The notes under the pieces: generated by a model
Database searches by the model: none
Told to the model about the DNA's origin: nothing
Seen by the model: only the letters and a program-made list of their open reading frames with translations
Assembly: GCA_012934845.2 (NCBI GenBank)
Contig: WNNJ02002795.1
Coordinates: 1-64,000 of the forward strand
DNA: 64,000 nt
From: Pomphorhynchus laevis
Taxonomy: Eukaryota > Acanthocephala > Palaeacanthocephala > Echinorhynchida > Pomphorhynchidae
Reading direction: 5' to 3'
Program-made: the position numbers and the translations under genes
Part shown: piece after piece, positions 1 to 10,794 of the stretch
Position numbering within the stretch: position 1 is the first letter of the stretch
How the letters are laid out: each line of letters opens with the position of its first letter

Positions 1-47
1 ACAACAAAAACATTAAAAGTCAAATTGTACATTCAAAAATTAAAAAT

Positions 48-497
48 ATGACAGAAGCGACGAAAAGTATGGGTAGCTCAGCTCCATGTAAAGATAAAAG
101 ATGTAAATGTTGTGCGGATATAGTGAATGTTACAAACACATTTAAGAGTCAACACACCGGGTTAACGTACAAAACAAGAGGTAACCATACTTGTAAATCA
201 AAGAATATAATATATTTATCAACATGCAATGATTGTCAAAAACAGTATATCGGAGAGAGCGGTAGACAATTAAACTTGAGAATGAACAATAGACGTGCTG
301 ATATTCTAAAGAACAAAATAGGATTTGATGGAGTGGTTAATCACAAAATTGAGTTTCCAAATCATATATTATCAACGCAAATTATACAAGGAGGGTTTAA
401 AAATATCTATGAAAGGAAACAAACGGAGCAATATTGGATAGGACAAATCATGAGTGATAAAATGCTAAATAAGTATCATGAATATCATGTACCATGA
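48..497 (+). CDS. GIY-YIG endonuclease domain, C-terminal part of a PLE protein
   Basis: The 149-residue frame is the C-terminal endonuclease region of a Penelope-like protein; the real reading frame probably enters from outside the window, so the ATG at 48 is internal. A Cys cluster (CKDKRCKCC, residues 14-22) precedes a GIY-YIG core with IIYLSTCNDC and QYIGESGRQL. The tail ends ERKQTEQYWIGQIMSDKM, as in other PLE proteins. In these elements the nuclease nicks the target DNA and the free 3' end primes reverse transcription. The frame is open to its natural stop. Confidence 0.88.
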   Translation: MTEATKSMGSSAPCKDKRCKCCADIVNVTNTFKSQHTGLTYKTRGNHTCKSKNIIYLSTCNDCQKQYIGESGRQLNLRMNNRRADILKNKIGFDGVVNHKIEFPNHILSTQIIQGGFKNIYERKQTEQYWIGQIMSDKMLNKYHEYHVP

Positions 498-581
498 TAA
501 TTGGAATTTTGGTATGTGATTGATATACGCTGAATTCTTTCATGTCGGAATCAAGATATATACTGCAGAAAATATCTAGTG

Positions 582-622
582 TAATCACCTGAAGAAGAAA
601 TTTTTCGAAACGCGTTGTGTTA
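582..622 (+). ncRNA. type I hammerhead ribozyme motif in the PLE pseudo-LTR
   Basis: The core CTGAAGA (589-595) is followed by a 4-bp stem II (GAAA/TTTC), then GAA and the palindrome ACGCGT (610-615) as a minimal stem III. T616 would be the cleavage-site base. Stem I pairs GTG (617-619) with CAC (586-588), with weaker pairing beyond. Hammerheads of this minimal type are known from PLEs. It lies about 90 nt behind the stop codon. Confidence 0.72.
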
Positions 623-713
623 ATAAATTAGAAGTTTTTGTTCTCTGGATTAATTAACTGATAATTAAACAGATTATTTATAGCGTCTTGAAATAGACCT
701 CCAGAGGCTGTTA

Positions 714-2233
714 ATGAATAATTGTAATTCAATACATAATAGCCTCTCAAGAGAGACCCAGCAAAGTATCAAAAAGTCTAAAATAAAAACACACTTTCAA
801 TTTCTGCAATACTGTCTTGACAATAACGTCACTCCACGTGGAATCAAGATACAAAAAGAGATTCAAGCGAATCTTGGTGTCCTTCCTGCACATGTCAACA
901 AGCGCATTAACGAGCAATGGCAAAGAATTATAAAGCACGCTGAAACAGAATTAACACGAACACTTCGAAACTTATTTGGTTATATGTATAATACGGATCG
1001 ATTTAACATTAATGAAAAAGAATATAAATATTGGATTAAAAACAAATGTAAAAAGTTAAAAATCATAACTGGTAAAGAAGTATATCCGATCGAATTATAT
1101 AATCTAGAATATCATCCGAACAGAAGGTTTAGGAATAAAAGAAGAAAGTTAAAAAACAACACAATCTCTACCAGCATAGTAGAGAATATCTCAAATATAG
1201 ATATCCCAGAAGAACAAATAAACCTACTAGAGCTAGGATTAAAATTTATACCCTCTGTTAGAGAGTTCAACAGACAATATTTCGTACGAGCGATCAAGAA
1301 AACTAGTGTCGGAATACACAAAGATATAGAAAATTCAGAATTAAGACATCTGACAATCAATCAATACATGAATAAACCTGACATTCGAAAATTGATTTAT
1401 ATGAAACCCAATGCGAAGAGAGAATATAATATGAATCCTTCATTAATGAAAGGAATTACGCAATTAAAAAAAATACAGAAATTGTAATAAAACAAGCGGA
1501 CAAAGGTGGGAAAGTTGTAATATGGGGTAAAGCGGACTACATACATGAGGCAGAAAGGCAATTAAATACTGATACATATAAAGAGCTGAGCAATGAAGAT
1601 TATAAAGACACGATAATGAATGCAATTAACAAAAGCAATAATGTTTTACAACATGATAAAGCAATGACTGTCAAAAACCCACTTCCTGGTAGATTCTATC
1701 TCCTACCCAAGTTACACAAAAATAGTGTACCGGTACCTGGAAGACCGATTGTTAGTAACTGCAATACATGGAGTGAAAACATATCTAAATACATCAGTAA
1801 ACAACTACAACCATTACTTGATCATGTCCAATCACATATTAGGAGCACCGATGATTTTCTTCGGAAATTACAAAACAATGAACTAACAATACATAAACAC
1901 TCAATATTTGCAACGCTTGATGTAGAGTCGCTATATACATCAATCGACACAATGAAGGGAATTGATGCAATAAAGGAAAGAATGGTTCAAAGGGATTATG
2001 AACAAAATGAAATTGACAAAACTGGAGCACTTCTCGAACTAGTACTCAGAAACAACTGTTTTGAATTTAACGATAGATTATTTATACAAAAGAACGGGAC
2101 TGCAATGGGTACATCGGTAGCGCCCGTATACGCCAACCTATATGTAGCTGAGATTGAGGAGCAGTATCTAAAAACTCGAAGACTTAAACCTCAAGTTTGG
2201 TTTAGATACATCGACGACATCTTAATAGTTTGA
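714..2233 (+). pseudogene. PLE reverse transcriptase, N-terminal and catalytic part
   Basis: The first 257 codons form the N-terminal region; its end (KFIPSVREFNRQYF) matches the PLE motif where a longer free frame enters the RT domain. Next comes FYLLPKLHK and GRPIVSNCNTW, typical of PLE fingers, then LDVESLYTSI (palm A), GTAMGTSVAPVYANLY (motif B) and FRYIDDILIV (catalytic YIDD). The product would copy element RNA into DNA at a nicked target. This copy is broken as a coding unit, so no full protein is expected. Confidence 0.85.
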
Positions 2234-2302
2234 CCATACAACATTGAAAGCTTACAAGAAGTTGTAGCAGATCTAAATCGTTTTAGTGAACTAAAATTTA
2301 CA

Positions 2303-3280
2303 TTGGCCTTACCAGAAAGCAACGGAAATACGAACTTTTTAGATACAACTATTTACAGAGATGAGCGCAGAAGGATTCAAACAACTCTGTATGAAAAGGA
2401 ATCAAACTTGGCATCATATGTGCACGCTAGCAGCTTTCATCCACCAAAAACAAAAAGAACATTGATATACAATGAATTTATCCGCAGAAGGAAAATATGC
2501 AGCGAGAAATCACAATTTGAATCAAGTAGTAAAATATTGATGGACCAATTAAAAAATAGGGGATATTCTCATAGGCAGTGCCTAACACAGTACAACAGAG
2601 TTAGAAAAATGAACAGATCAATTTTGCTGAAAAACCACAAAGAGGAAGCCTGCTCGGAGGACAATAAAAATATTAATTGTATTCTAGAGTATAACGCAGC
2701 ATTTGAAAATATTAACAAATTACTAAACACAAACAAAGATCGAAATTTGACCAGCCTAAACAGAGTTAAGGTGTATTTTAAAAACAACAAAAACATTAAA
2801 AGTCAAATTGTACATTCAAAAATTAAAAATATGACAGAAGCGACGAAAAGTATGGGTAGCTCAGCTCCATGTAAAGATAAAAGATGTAAATGTTGTGCGG
2901 ATATAGTGAATGTTACAAACACATTTAAGAGTCAACACACCGGGTTAACGTACAAAACAAGAGGTAACCATACTTGTAAATCAAAGAATATAATATATTT
3001 ATCAACATGCAATAATTGTCAAAAACAGTATATCGGAGAGAGCGGTAGACAATTAAACTTGAGAATGAACAATAGACGTGCTGATATTCTAAAGAACAAA
3101 ATAGGATTTGATGGAGTGGTTAATCACAAAATTGAGTTTCCAAATCATATATTATCAACGCAAATTATACAAGGAGGGTTTAAAAATATCTATGAAAGGA
3201 AACAAACGGAGCAATATTGGATAGGACAAATCATGAGTGATAAAATGCTAAATAAGTATCATGAATATCATGTACCATGA
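2303..3280 (+). CDS. PLE RT thumb plus GIY-YIG endonuclease segment
   Basis: This 325-residue open segment continues the same element. It starts in the post-YIDD region (NTNFLDTTIYRDERRRI), passes through a thumb with SYVHASSFHPPKTKRTL, and ends in the Cys cluster and GIY-YIG nuclease. The last 149 residues equal the upstream copy at 48-497 except for one residue (N for D). The catalytic tyrosines and the QYIGESGRQL block are present. Translation as a separate protein is doubtful; it is best read as the C-terminal half of the PLE protein. Confidence 0.85.
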   Translation: MALPESNGNTNFLDTTIYRDERRRIQTTLYEKESNLASYVHASSFHPPKTKRTLIYNEFIRRRKICSEKSQFESSSKILMDQLKNRGYSHRQCLTQYNRVRKMNRSILLKNHKEEACSEDNKNINCILEYNAAFENINKLLNTNKDRNLTSLNRVKVYFKNNKNIKSQIVHSKIKNMTEATKSMGSSAPCKDKRCKCCADIVNVTNTFKSQHTGLTYKTRGNHTCKSKNIIYLSTCNNCQKQYIGESGRQLNLRMNNRRADILKNKIGFDGVVNHKIEFPNHILSTQIIQGGFKNIYERKQTEQYWIGQIMSDKMLNKYHEYHVP

Positions 3281-3364
3281 TAATTGGAATTTTGGTATGT
3301 GATTGATATACGCTGAATTCTTTCATGTCGGAATCAAGATATATACTGCAGAAAATATCTAGTG

Positions 3365-3405
3365 TAATCACCTGAAGAAGAAATTTTTCGAAACGCGTTG
3401 TGTTA
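3365..3405 (+). ncRNA. type I hammerhead ribozyme motif, downstream pseudo-LTR
   Basis: Same sequence as the motif at 582-622: core CTGAAGA, GAAA/TTTC stem II, GAA, palindromic ACGCGT stem III, then T and a GTG strand pairing with CAC in front of the core. Two identical hammerheads bracket the element, so a transcript could be cut at both ends. Confidence 0.72.
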
Positions 3406-3509
3406 ATAAATTAGAAGTTTTTGTTCTCTGGATTAATTAACTGATAATTAAACAGATTATTTATAGCGTCTTGAAATAGACCTCCAGAGGCTGTTAATGA
3501 ATATATAGT

Positions 3510-3513
<4 letters not shown>

Positions 3514-3571
<58 letters not shown>
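3514..3571. repeat. (TA)n microsatellite
   Basis: About 29 TA units directly behind the PLE 3' end. A similar tract stands next to the PLE-related palindrome at 44674-44907. Confidence 0.95.
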
Positions 3572-3578
<7 letters not shown>

Positions 3579-3722
3579 ACACCTGCCCTGGGACACCAAA
3601 TGGTTTACTCATAAATAAATCACTATGTTTTCCTCATAAGGAGGCATAAACACCATGTGAGGCAAACATAGCAATTTATTTATGAGTAAACCATTTGGTG
3701 TCCCAGGGCAGGTGTAACAACA
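3572..3722. repeat. long palindrome with about 60-bp arms
   Basis: The left arm begins TGTTGTTACACCTGCCCTGG and the right arm ends with its reverse complement; a loop of about 20 nt separates them. A diverged third copy of the arm lies near 4140-4192, so the right arm also starts a direct repeat. Confidence 0.85.
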
Positions 3723-4195
3723 AATTAAATTTTATATATTTGCACATTTGTAAGTGTCCCTGTTAAACCGCATTTCTATTAAAAGGAATTTAGTGCATGA
3801 TGCATGGTTAAACTGCAATACGCACTGTCATGCACAGAGCTTATGCTAAATTCCCTCTGATGATTCAGATTAAGGGTAGTTCTGTTTTTCGAGCTTTAGA
3901 CATTGTTTAAGCGTGTGTTAAGGTGCCTATGGATTTTTATTGAAGTCACAGGACTTATGAGCTCCGTAAGAGCGAAACGCGTATACCGTTTTTGAAGTTT
4001 GTTGTCACACATAGGATGACTGGGCATGCGTAGCGACTTTGAATATTGCGAGAATAATTCGGTTCTATTTCTTGGTCTGATGAAGATATATAGAATGCTG
4101 TCTGGTGTTTATGACTCTTCATGAGGAAAACAGTAATTTATTTACGAGGACACCATTGTGTGTCCCAGGGCAGGTCTAACAACAAATTATATATA
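3668..4195 (+). repeat. tandem-type unit of about 460 bp with hammerhead-like core
   Basis: The block with TCCCAGGGCAGG (about 3668-3727) returns in diverged form at about 4120-4195, so one unit of about 460 bp is bounded by direct repeats. Inside lies CTTATGA, stem GCTC/GAGC, GAA, ACGCGT (3954-3979), a hammerhead fold with one core base changed (T where G5 is expected). It resembles a PLE pseudo-LTR or a retrozyme unit, but I see no coding sequence. Confidence 0.5.
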
Positions 4196-4225
4196 CCTTC
4201 TATACATATATAGAAGGTATATATG

Positions 4226-4356
4226 CCTAGAAATGACATGGTGATTTAAAGTTGTGAATCGAAGTCCAGTTTTTTAAGTAGTACTATTTTATATAAATGT
4301 CAAATTTCGTAAATCCTGGACCGTAGTCAACTCAGCACATCTGTGCTCAACCATTA
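4226..4356 (+). repeat. repeat pair, copy 1
   Basis: About 130 bp that returns at 4585-4719 with moderate divergence; shared blocks include GTGAATCGAAGTCCAG and CTCAGCACAT. I found no coding sequence and no clear tRNA-type promoter spacing. Family unknown. Confidence 0.7.
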
Positions 4357-4584
4357 TACATACCGTATCCATTAAGGATCCAACGAGTACATCGACAATT
4401 CCGCATCAACCTCTGCCTAGTGTTTAAGGATGGTCCGCACAGCATTCGATCTGGTAAAGAGCGTAAGCCTCAGACAATTAAGCAAACGTCGGAAACGCCT
4501 TTATTCACAATGTCACACAGGCAATATAAGCGACCAGTGAGTACTTCATTCTACTGATGAGTGTTGCTAATTACTCATTGGTCG

Positions 4585-4719
4585 TCTAGAAGTGGCATGG
4601 TGACTGAAAGTCGTGAATCGAAGTCCAGTCTATCAAGCAACACCATTTAGTATGAATGCCGTATTTCGTAAGAAATCCTGGACTGTTGTCTACTCAGCAC
4701 ATCCGTGCACTACTATTAT
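4585..4719 (+). repeat. repeat pair, copy 2
   Basis: Second copy of the 130-bp repeat, about 230 bp further on. The spacer between the two (4357-4584) shows nothing I recognise. Confidence 0.7.
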
Positions 4720-4800
4720 GTATATTTATATGTATTAGTTTTTTTTATATCAGTTTATTATATATAAAGTATCAGTTAGTATATATAAAGTATCAGTTAA

Positions 4801-5043
4801 TACAGGGTCTTAAAAAAGAAATTAAGGAGATAGAACCACAAATATGCCGAAATGTAATTGAAAATTCCGGCAAAAGGGTTGACGTCTGTAAGCGTTCCCG
4901 CGGTGGGCATTTACACGATATCGTTTATCATTCTTAAATTGTAGAACGTGTACTATACATCGACAAAAAATATACGATTTTTCTTTCACAATGTGTGTTT
5001 AATTCTAATTTTAAAAAGAAACTCGAACTTGAAAGACCCTGTA
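4801..5043 (+). mobile_element. small TIR DNA transposon derivative (243 bp)
   Basis: The ends are inverted repeats: TACAGGGTCTT at the left and AAGACCCTGTA at the right. A TA target duplication would fit a Tc1/mariner-type element, although the TA could also belong to the repeat. The interior still encodes the C-terminal tail of a transposase, so this is an internally deleted non-autonomous copy rather than a random MITE. Confidence 0.65.
4811..4937 (+). pseudogene. C-terminal remnant of a transposase
   Basis: About 42 residues in the left half of the TIR element, ending CKRSRGGHLHDIVYHS before a stop. Many invertebrate Tc1/mariner/IS630-like transposases end in a basic helix followed by GGH and a hydrophobic tail, which is the basis for the call. 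The catalytic triad region is absent, so it cannot be active. The upstream in-frame stretch from 4656 is not part of it. Confidence 0.5.
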
Positions 5044-5049
5044 TATATC

Positions 5050-5420
5050 AGTTAGTCATATTGCGTCGTAATATTACAAGATGTCTTTGCATGAACATTC
5101 ATGTATACTATATAATATTAAATATAATACATTAAATAACAAAATTTTACGTATTTCTATTATATGTAATTACATTGGTTTTCTTACTAATCATTTTATT
5201 AATCTATTGATGCATGTTTAAACTAGGGTACTACAGATATAAAACCAACTGAATAAAAAATCAAATTTTGTTTTAAATAATCAAAATATTATTACAAATA
5301 TATTTAAACACTTTAACACGAAATTTTATGGGTGGATAACAAAATATGGATAATAAATAATATATACTTTGTGTTAAAATATGAAATTATGATTGATAAC
5401 CACATAAGAGGACATACATA
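5050..5420 (+). pseudogene. decayed AT-rich YIDD reverse transcriptase, C-terminal part
   Basis: A broken copy of the AT-rich family that fills 5050-8870. It starts in the block that in better copies reads LHEHSCIP (compare 46980) and continues into the region FLxNHFINLLMHV and a lysine-rich tail. It is strongly degraded and not a functional gene. The rest up to 6780 is AT-rich with a partial hairpin near 5894-5921 (GCTCAGATCC/GGATCTGAGG) and two further copies of a block ending in CCTCTAATC that follows this RT elsewhere. Confidence 0.5.
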
Positions 5421-7128
5421 ATTAGCATGTATTTGCTTTTCTTTAATATTAGGCTGAGGGGTAGGCTTAAACCTAATAAAATAATAGTTCATCCTGATGA
5501 CCTCTAATCTAAATTATAATACAAGGCATATAAGAAATGACAAAAATTATTAAGTTAAAAAATTCTGAATTAGATAATATAATATAATTATAATAATATA
5601 ATTATAATATATTATAATTATATAATTATATTATAATTATATAATATATAATTATATAATATATTTAGATTAAGATATTACAATTTTAAAAAGCGTATAC
5701 TCAGTCTGATCTTATCATTATCCGTTCAATAACATTTTTATTTGCATTGAACTATACAATCTGTGATACGCAACGACAGCCGCTTGGACATTGTGATTCT
5801 TTTGGTGATTGTCAACGCAACTTTGATCACTGGTCATGGTTACATTCATACAACATACATAACTAACTACTTGCGTGTTGGATCGGTTGGAGGGCTCAGA
5901 TCCTTCTGGATCTGAGGCCGTGAGTCATTAGGAAGACTAACAATGCCATTATAGATTTGTTTTCGTCTAGTTTTTTTGCTTTTCTGTTTTCTCTTTTTCT
6001 GCCGGTTAACCTTATGTTTAGTTATTTAAGAAAACCCTTACTTACTACTTACATAAGTTACATTAGCTACTAGTTTTTGAAAATATTTGCAATACTTAAA
6101 ACACAACACAATTAGCCGTTAAATTCCATCAATATTCTCATTGGTAAAATGCTGAATAAAAAGAACATTACAGTATTAAAATAATCTATTTTTGCGACAA
6201 AGATACGTAATTGATTAATCATAGAAGTCAGCATACCACAATTCAGCGTGAATTGAGGTAGGGGACGGAATTCACGGCCCGTACCACAATTTCATTACAT
6301 ATAGACTTAAACCTTATAACATAGCAGTTCCTTCTGACGACCTCTAATCCTTATTCCTATACATCTTATATTATTTATTAGTCAATTCATAAAAATTGAC
6401 ATTTTACATTAATTTTAAATTTCAACAATTGACTATATAAATTATATCAAATCTTACATAAGAATTATATATTATTTATAATTATTTAAATTATTTAATT
6501 ATTTAATTATATAAATTTTATTTAGAACTATTTTTAAGCTTTTAATAATAAAAAATACGTAGACTCAGTTAGCTTTTATGATTTAAACATATAAATATGT
6601 TTCGTACATATCTCTTCAACGTTGTAAACCAGATTTTCATTTTTTTTCAATGATATTTTTGAATTGATCATTTAAAGCATTTAAACAAGCAAACATTTAA
6701 AACATTTAAAACATTTAACAAGCAACTATTTAAACAAGTGAATTAAAGAAGCATTAGAAAATTTAATTAATTTTATATTCAGAAAGCGATATGTATACAT
6801 GTTATAATAACTATAACGTCTATCTAACAAACATGCAACCTTCTAATAAATATAAATATATTGATTAAATTGAATTTATAAAAGCCGTAAATATATTGAT
6901 AAATCAAAGTAATTTAAAAGTAGAAACACAAATATGGACAAACATGTGTTCCCATAGCAGGCAATATTTTATCCATATAAATATATGGATAAAATTGAAT
7001 TAATATAATCCTTATTTTTACAAATCAAAATTATTTAAAAGTAGGGACATCTATATTTAGACAAATAAAAAGTGTTCCAATGTCAGGTAATAGTAGCCCA
7101 ATTATAGCTGATTTATTTTTAAGCCCTA

Positions 7129-7481
7129 TAGAATATGAATTTGTTCATTACTATTTAAAAATAAATCTAAATTATATAAAGATATGAAATATATGTTTCG
7201 ATATATTGATGATATTTGTGTATTTGACTCTACTAATTTTTATGTCATTAAAAAATATTAAAATATTAAAAAATATCTATAACGCCTATCTAACAAAAAT
7301 TAAGCCATCAAGTAAATATAAATATATGAATAAAATTGAATTAATAGAATCCTTAAATATTTTAATAAATCAAAATTATTTAAAAGTAGGAACATCCATA
7401 TTCAGACAAATTAAAGATTTTTCTATGGGAGGTAATAGTAGCCCAATTAAAAGTGACTTATTTTCAAGTCAAGCTTTATAG
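7129..7481 (+). pseudogene. decayed YIDD reverse transcriptase fragment, palm region
   Basis: Readable pieces are [17 protein letters not shown] (catalytic YIDD), [17 protein letters not shown] and [14 protein letters not shown], the last matching a motif B normally written G-x-P-M-G-x-N-x-S-P. The order of pieces is not that of an intact RT, and the same mosaic order recurs at 42682-43040. The clade is uncertain: the YIDD box and IYP-LNKTN block are unlike the PLE at the start of the window. Broken, no function expected. Confidence 0.65.
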
Positions 7482-7496
7482 AATATGAATTTGTTC

Positions 7497-7795
7497 ATAA
7501 CTGGTTAAATTATTTGAAGATATTAAATGTTTCGATATATTGATGATACATGTATTTAGCACTAATAATTGTTATTCAATAAGCGAACAAATTTATCCAG
7601 GTAGCATTTTTCTTAATAAAACCAAAATTAATGATAAAGAAGGTATATATCTTGATATGAACATTAAATTAGCATTAATTAAAACCACTTTTAATTTATA
7701 TCGTAAAGATGGCATATTTAAACTTACAAGAAGCATATTGTTGGATATTATACTTATATTATACTTATACAAGCAAATTAAAGGTAATATTTAAT
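7497..7795 (+). pseudogene. decayed YIDD reverse transcriptase fragment, post-catalytic region
   Basis: Shows FRYIDD, YSISEQIYPGSIFLNKTK and [16 protein letters not shown], the segment just behind the catalytic box in this family. It is one of several serial partial copies on the same strand. Broken. Confidence 0.65.
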
Positions 7796-7879
7796 ATGCC
7801 AGATTCACAGTTTTATTTTATTATGCTAGTAGATATCTCAACTATTTTTTAGAATTATAGCTGACATATTTTTAAGCTT

Positions 7880-8234
7880 TATAGAATATTTATCTGTTCA
7901 TAACTGTTTAAAGAATAAATCTAAATTATATAAAGAAATCAAATATATGTTTCGATACGTTGATGATAAATGTGTATTTAACTCTAATAATTTTTATTCA
8001 ATAAGCGAACAAATTTATCCAATTAGCCTCATTCGTAATAAAAGCAATATTAATGACAAAGAAGGTGTATATCTAGATATGAACATTAAATTAACATTAA
8101 CTAAAACTACTATTAATTTATATCGTAAAGATGATATATTTAAATTTACAAGAAACATATTTTTGCATGAGCATTCATGCATACCATACTATTCAAAATA
8201 TAATACATCCAAAATACATCATAAAATTTTATGA
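7880..8234 (+). pseudogene. decayed YIDD reverse transcriptase fragment
   Basis: Reads [18 protein letters not shown], then [35 protein letters not shown] and [14 protein letters not shown]. This is the longest readable post-catalytic piece in the first cluster; the catalytic box reads YVDD. It is a truncated fossil copy on the same strand as its neighbours. Confidence 0.68.
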
Positions 8235-8439
8235 ATTAACATAACATGTAATGATATTATTTATTTATTTAATATTTTTTATCGTTAATATTTGATTAAT
8301 ACAAATTTAAATGTACATCAATTTAAAAGGGATAAACAAATTTATATATTAATCGTTTAACAATGAATCCTGTACAAACCTGTATTTTCATCTTTGACAC
8401 AAAATTATTGGTTAAATTTTCTAACGCAACTGTGTCAAT

Positions 8440-8870
8440 TTAAAATAATGAAATTTTAAGAATTGCAACAATATGTAATGATATTGGCTTTCTTCAAAAT
8501 CATTTAAATAATTTAATAGATACATATTTTAAACTAGGTTACTATAAAAATAACATCTAGCAGAAAATAGTAAAATATATAAATTCACACAATAATATTA
8601 AAAATAAATTTAAACTCTTAAGAGGGAAGTTTTTATTAATAGATGATAAATAATATAATTTGTATTAGAATATAATACTATATAATCAAATTTTATAAGA
8701 GAAACACGTCCTGAGCACTATTTGGCCCCACTGCTATGTTCGTTCGAGGAATAGGGGCCGAAACATGATACCATAGTAGTTCATCCTAATGACTTCTAAT
8801 CCTTACTCTAATACGTCGTTTGTTAATTATTAGTCCATTCATAAAAATTGACTTTTAATTTAAATTACAA
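8440..8870 (+). pseudogene. C-terminal end of the same RT family plus shared 3' block
   Basis: In-frame remnants read [20 protein letters not shown] and YFKLGYYKNNI, continuing the segment seen at 7947-8234. A block with GGGGCCGAAACATGATACCA and CTTCTAATCCTTACTC follows; diverged versions stand at about 5450-5520 and 6255-6400, so it is probably the 3' untranslated region of the family. Broken. Confidence 0.55.
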
Positions 8871-8879
8871 TTTTTTATT

Positions 8880-10135
8880 TTAACTTTATGTAAATTATAT
8901 AAAATCTTATAATAATTATTTATTATTAATAATTATTCATTATTATTTAATTAATTTTTTAATTTTTATTTAACATCACCACTGTTCATCGTTAGATCAT
9001 CTTTAGCTGACCTGATTTGTTAGATATCAATTTTTCGTTGGTGAATCTATGTCGTTAATTTAGAAATTTTATTACAAATCCACAATGTGAGTTATTTTAT
9101 GTATAAAGCTATATTGAGGTCGTTGTTGTCGAATATTTACAACGGATTAAATATGAATTTAATCCGTTGTAAATACGAGTTCACTTTTATTATCGCTTAC
9201 TAGAACAAACACTTAAATTTGCTTCATAAAACGCAGAGAAGCAATGAGTAGATGGCTAGTTTAATAAATCAGTTTAATTGTGACATTCGATTTAAGTCAA
9301 AGAATAAAATTAGAACTAGACTAATTCACACTTAATGAATTATGAACAGCTGGTATGATTGTGATTGCTTAGTCAGTAATGAAGATTGCTGTCCAATCGA
9401 CAAAAATTGTCCAATCGACAATCCTCATTTGTCGATTATAATCAATGATAATCATCCCTTTTTTGTAGAGTTTCTTCAGAGAATCTCCGAAGAAATCTTT
9501 TTCGTGTGAATTTGGTATGATCATTCGATTCACAGAAATTCAACATCTTTCGCCAACTATTTTGGACACATGCTGCTAGCAATTCTTAGGGGTATGTTCG
9601 CAACAACCAAGTTAGTATAGTGTATACGACTTATTCAAACGAAAAATGAAAGCATCACATTATTGTCACTATCCAATTAACGAAAGAATGATCGTGTTAA
9701 TTCTGTAGTCCACGCGACAACGCATGGGCGATCACAGTATCCAGCCGCCAACTGTGAAATGCGGAAGACTCCGTTATTTCGTTCGCGTATAGCGTAGTTT
9801 CAACTTCACAATTTAGTTTATTGCGCTATATTCATTACTCACGTGTATCCATAACTTTTATCATCGCCACGCTCGCAAAGATTTCAGTATTTTTACTATT
9901 TAATATCTAGAGCATAAACAGCTCAATTCACTCAGATGTTGTGCTTAACCTAAATTATGGCGATAGCAGGATGTTGACTTTTACACTGCAAAGTTGTAGG
10001 GTGATAGTAACTTTAAGCTAGTAACGGCTATCTGAATAAAAGTAAGTAACTGTGTCTACTTTTAAATATCCATATTATGTAATTTAGGTACAATGCATAG
10101 CTAAGTTACAACACCATAAAACTGACAATCACTCA
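8880..10135. other. AT-rich stretch without recognisable gene
   Basis: No convincing open frame. The only structure I see is a perfect hairpin at 9135-9174 and a short direct repeat of CCAATCGACA near 9395-9420. Confidence 0.6.
9135..9174. repeat. perfect fold-back hairpin, 18-bp arms
   Basis: ATTTACAACGGATTAAAT, four-base loop ATGA, then its exact reverse complement. No T-run follows on either side that would suggest a terminator. Confidence 0.95.
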
Positions 10136-10139
10136 TATA

Positions 10140-10790
10140 TCTCGTCGAAGAAAGTGGCCATGGAATCTGGAGGTGTCCGGAAGTGGACTCCAGACGTTCA
10201 GGATATCGGTAACTGACAAATCCTTACTTATGAAGTCACCCCAAGGCGGGATCGGTTGAGGAGATTGTCCCTCTATAGGTGTGTAGGGTTAGTGACTCTT
10301 CCAAAACTTTGTCAAGGCCTATGTTACTAATCCAACCAGATGCTATCTCCTTCCAGCAAACAAACTTCTTGAATATCTTCCAAAAGAAAGACTGAGATGG
10401 ATTAAGACGATCAATGCTCGCCCTATCTCTACTCAGCTGGAACCTATATCTAGAGCTTCAGTATTCTTTCGAGAGGACCTATCTAAGGGAAACAGAGAGA
10501 TTAGGAAGGTTTAGCATTTTAGCTAAGACCTTGAGTTTTGTTGGAGTCGGACTGAATATACGACCTTTATAGTAGTCATAAGAATCGCTGTGTATTGTGA
10601 AGATAGATAGGAATTAAATCGGATCAGACTTACATCTCCTCGACTCATAAGAGTCGGATCGCAGCCTGGAAGAATGCTACTTTGATTGGATTAAAGTGAA
10701 ATCTCCTCAGCAGCGTGTCTTCTTCTAACCGCCAGTGAAGTAAGACATCCGAGGTGAACAATTGTTGACGCAACTGCTCAGGCACTTATG
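10140..10790 (-). mobile_element. LINE-like fragment, family with three copies in the window
   Basis: The block around 10400-10720 returns in diverged form at about 20712-20800 and 22330-22620 (shared pieces such as CTCAGCTGGAACCTATATCTAG-like sequence and GGAATTAAATCG). Minus-strand reading in the third copy gives a short endonuclease-like string (DADIIVIDKTRSIWS) close by, so a minus-strand LINE is likely. No open frame survives and the clade is unknown. Confidence 0.4.
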
Positions 10791-10794
10791 CTTT

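Larger units (their letters stand above)
1..720 (+). mobile_element. Penelope-like element tail / upstream pseudo-LTR
   Basis: This stretch repeats bases 2784-3503 almost perfectly; I noticed only one differing base over 720. It carries the last part of a PLE open frame followed by a roughly 220-bp 3' region with a hammerhead motif. PLEs typically sit as head-to-tail partial tandems, the repeated part being called a pseudo-LTR, and the next copy begins directly behind it here. Because the window starts inside the repeat, I cannot tell whether this is a true partial pseudo-LTR or the end of another long copy. Confidence 0.9.
714..3503 (+). mobile_element. Penelope-like element, nearly full length
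   Basis: The element runs from the end of the upstream repeat to the end of the second pseudo-LTR. Order: an N-terminal region with basic and helical character, a reverse transcriptase with palm motifs and a YIDD box, a Cys-rich linker, GIY-YIG endonuclease, and a 3' region with hammerhead motif. It is broken, with about two interruptions of the long frame. The near identity of its flanking repeats suggests a recent insertion. A TA tract follows its 3' end immediately. Confidence 0.88.

Noticed and set aside
4065-4110. CTGATGA at 4078 as a further hammerhead
   Set aside because: No stem II followed by GAA is present behind it.
4226-4719. Repeat pair as a tRNA-derived SINE
   Set aside because: A GAATCGAAGTCC string resembles a B box, but the possible A box is only about 8 nt away, far too close.
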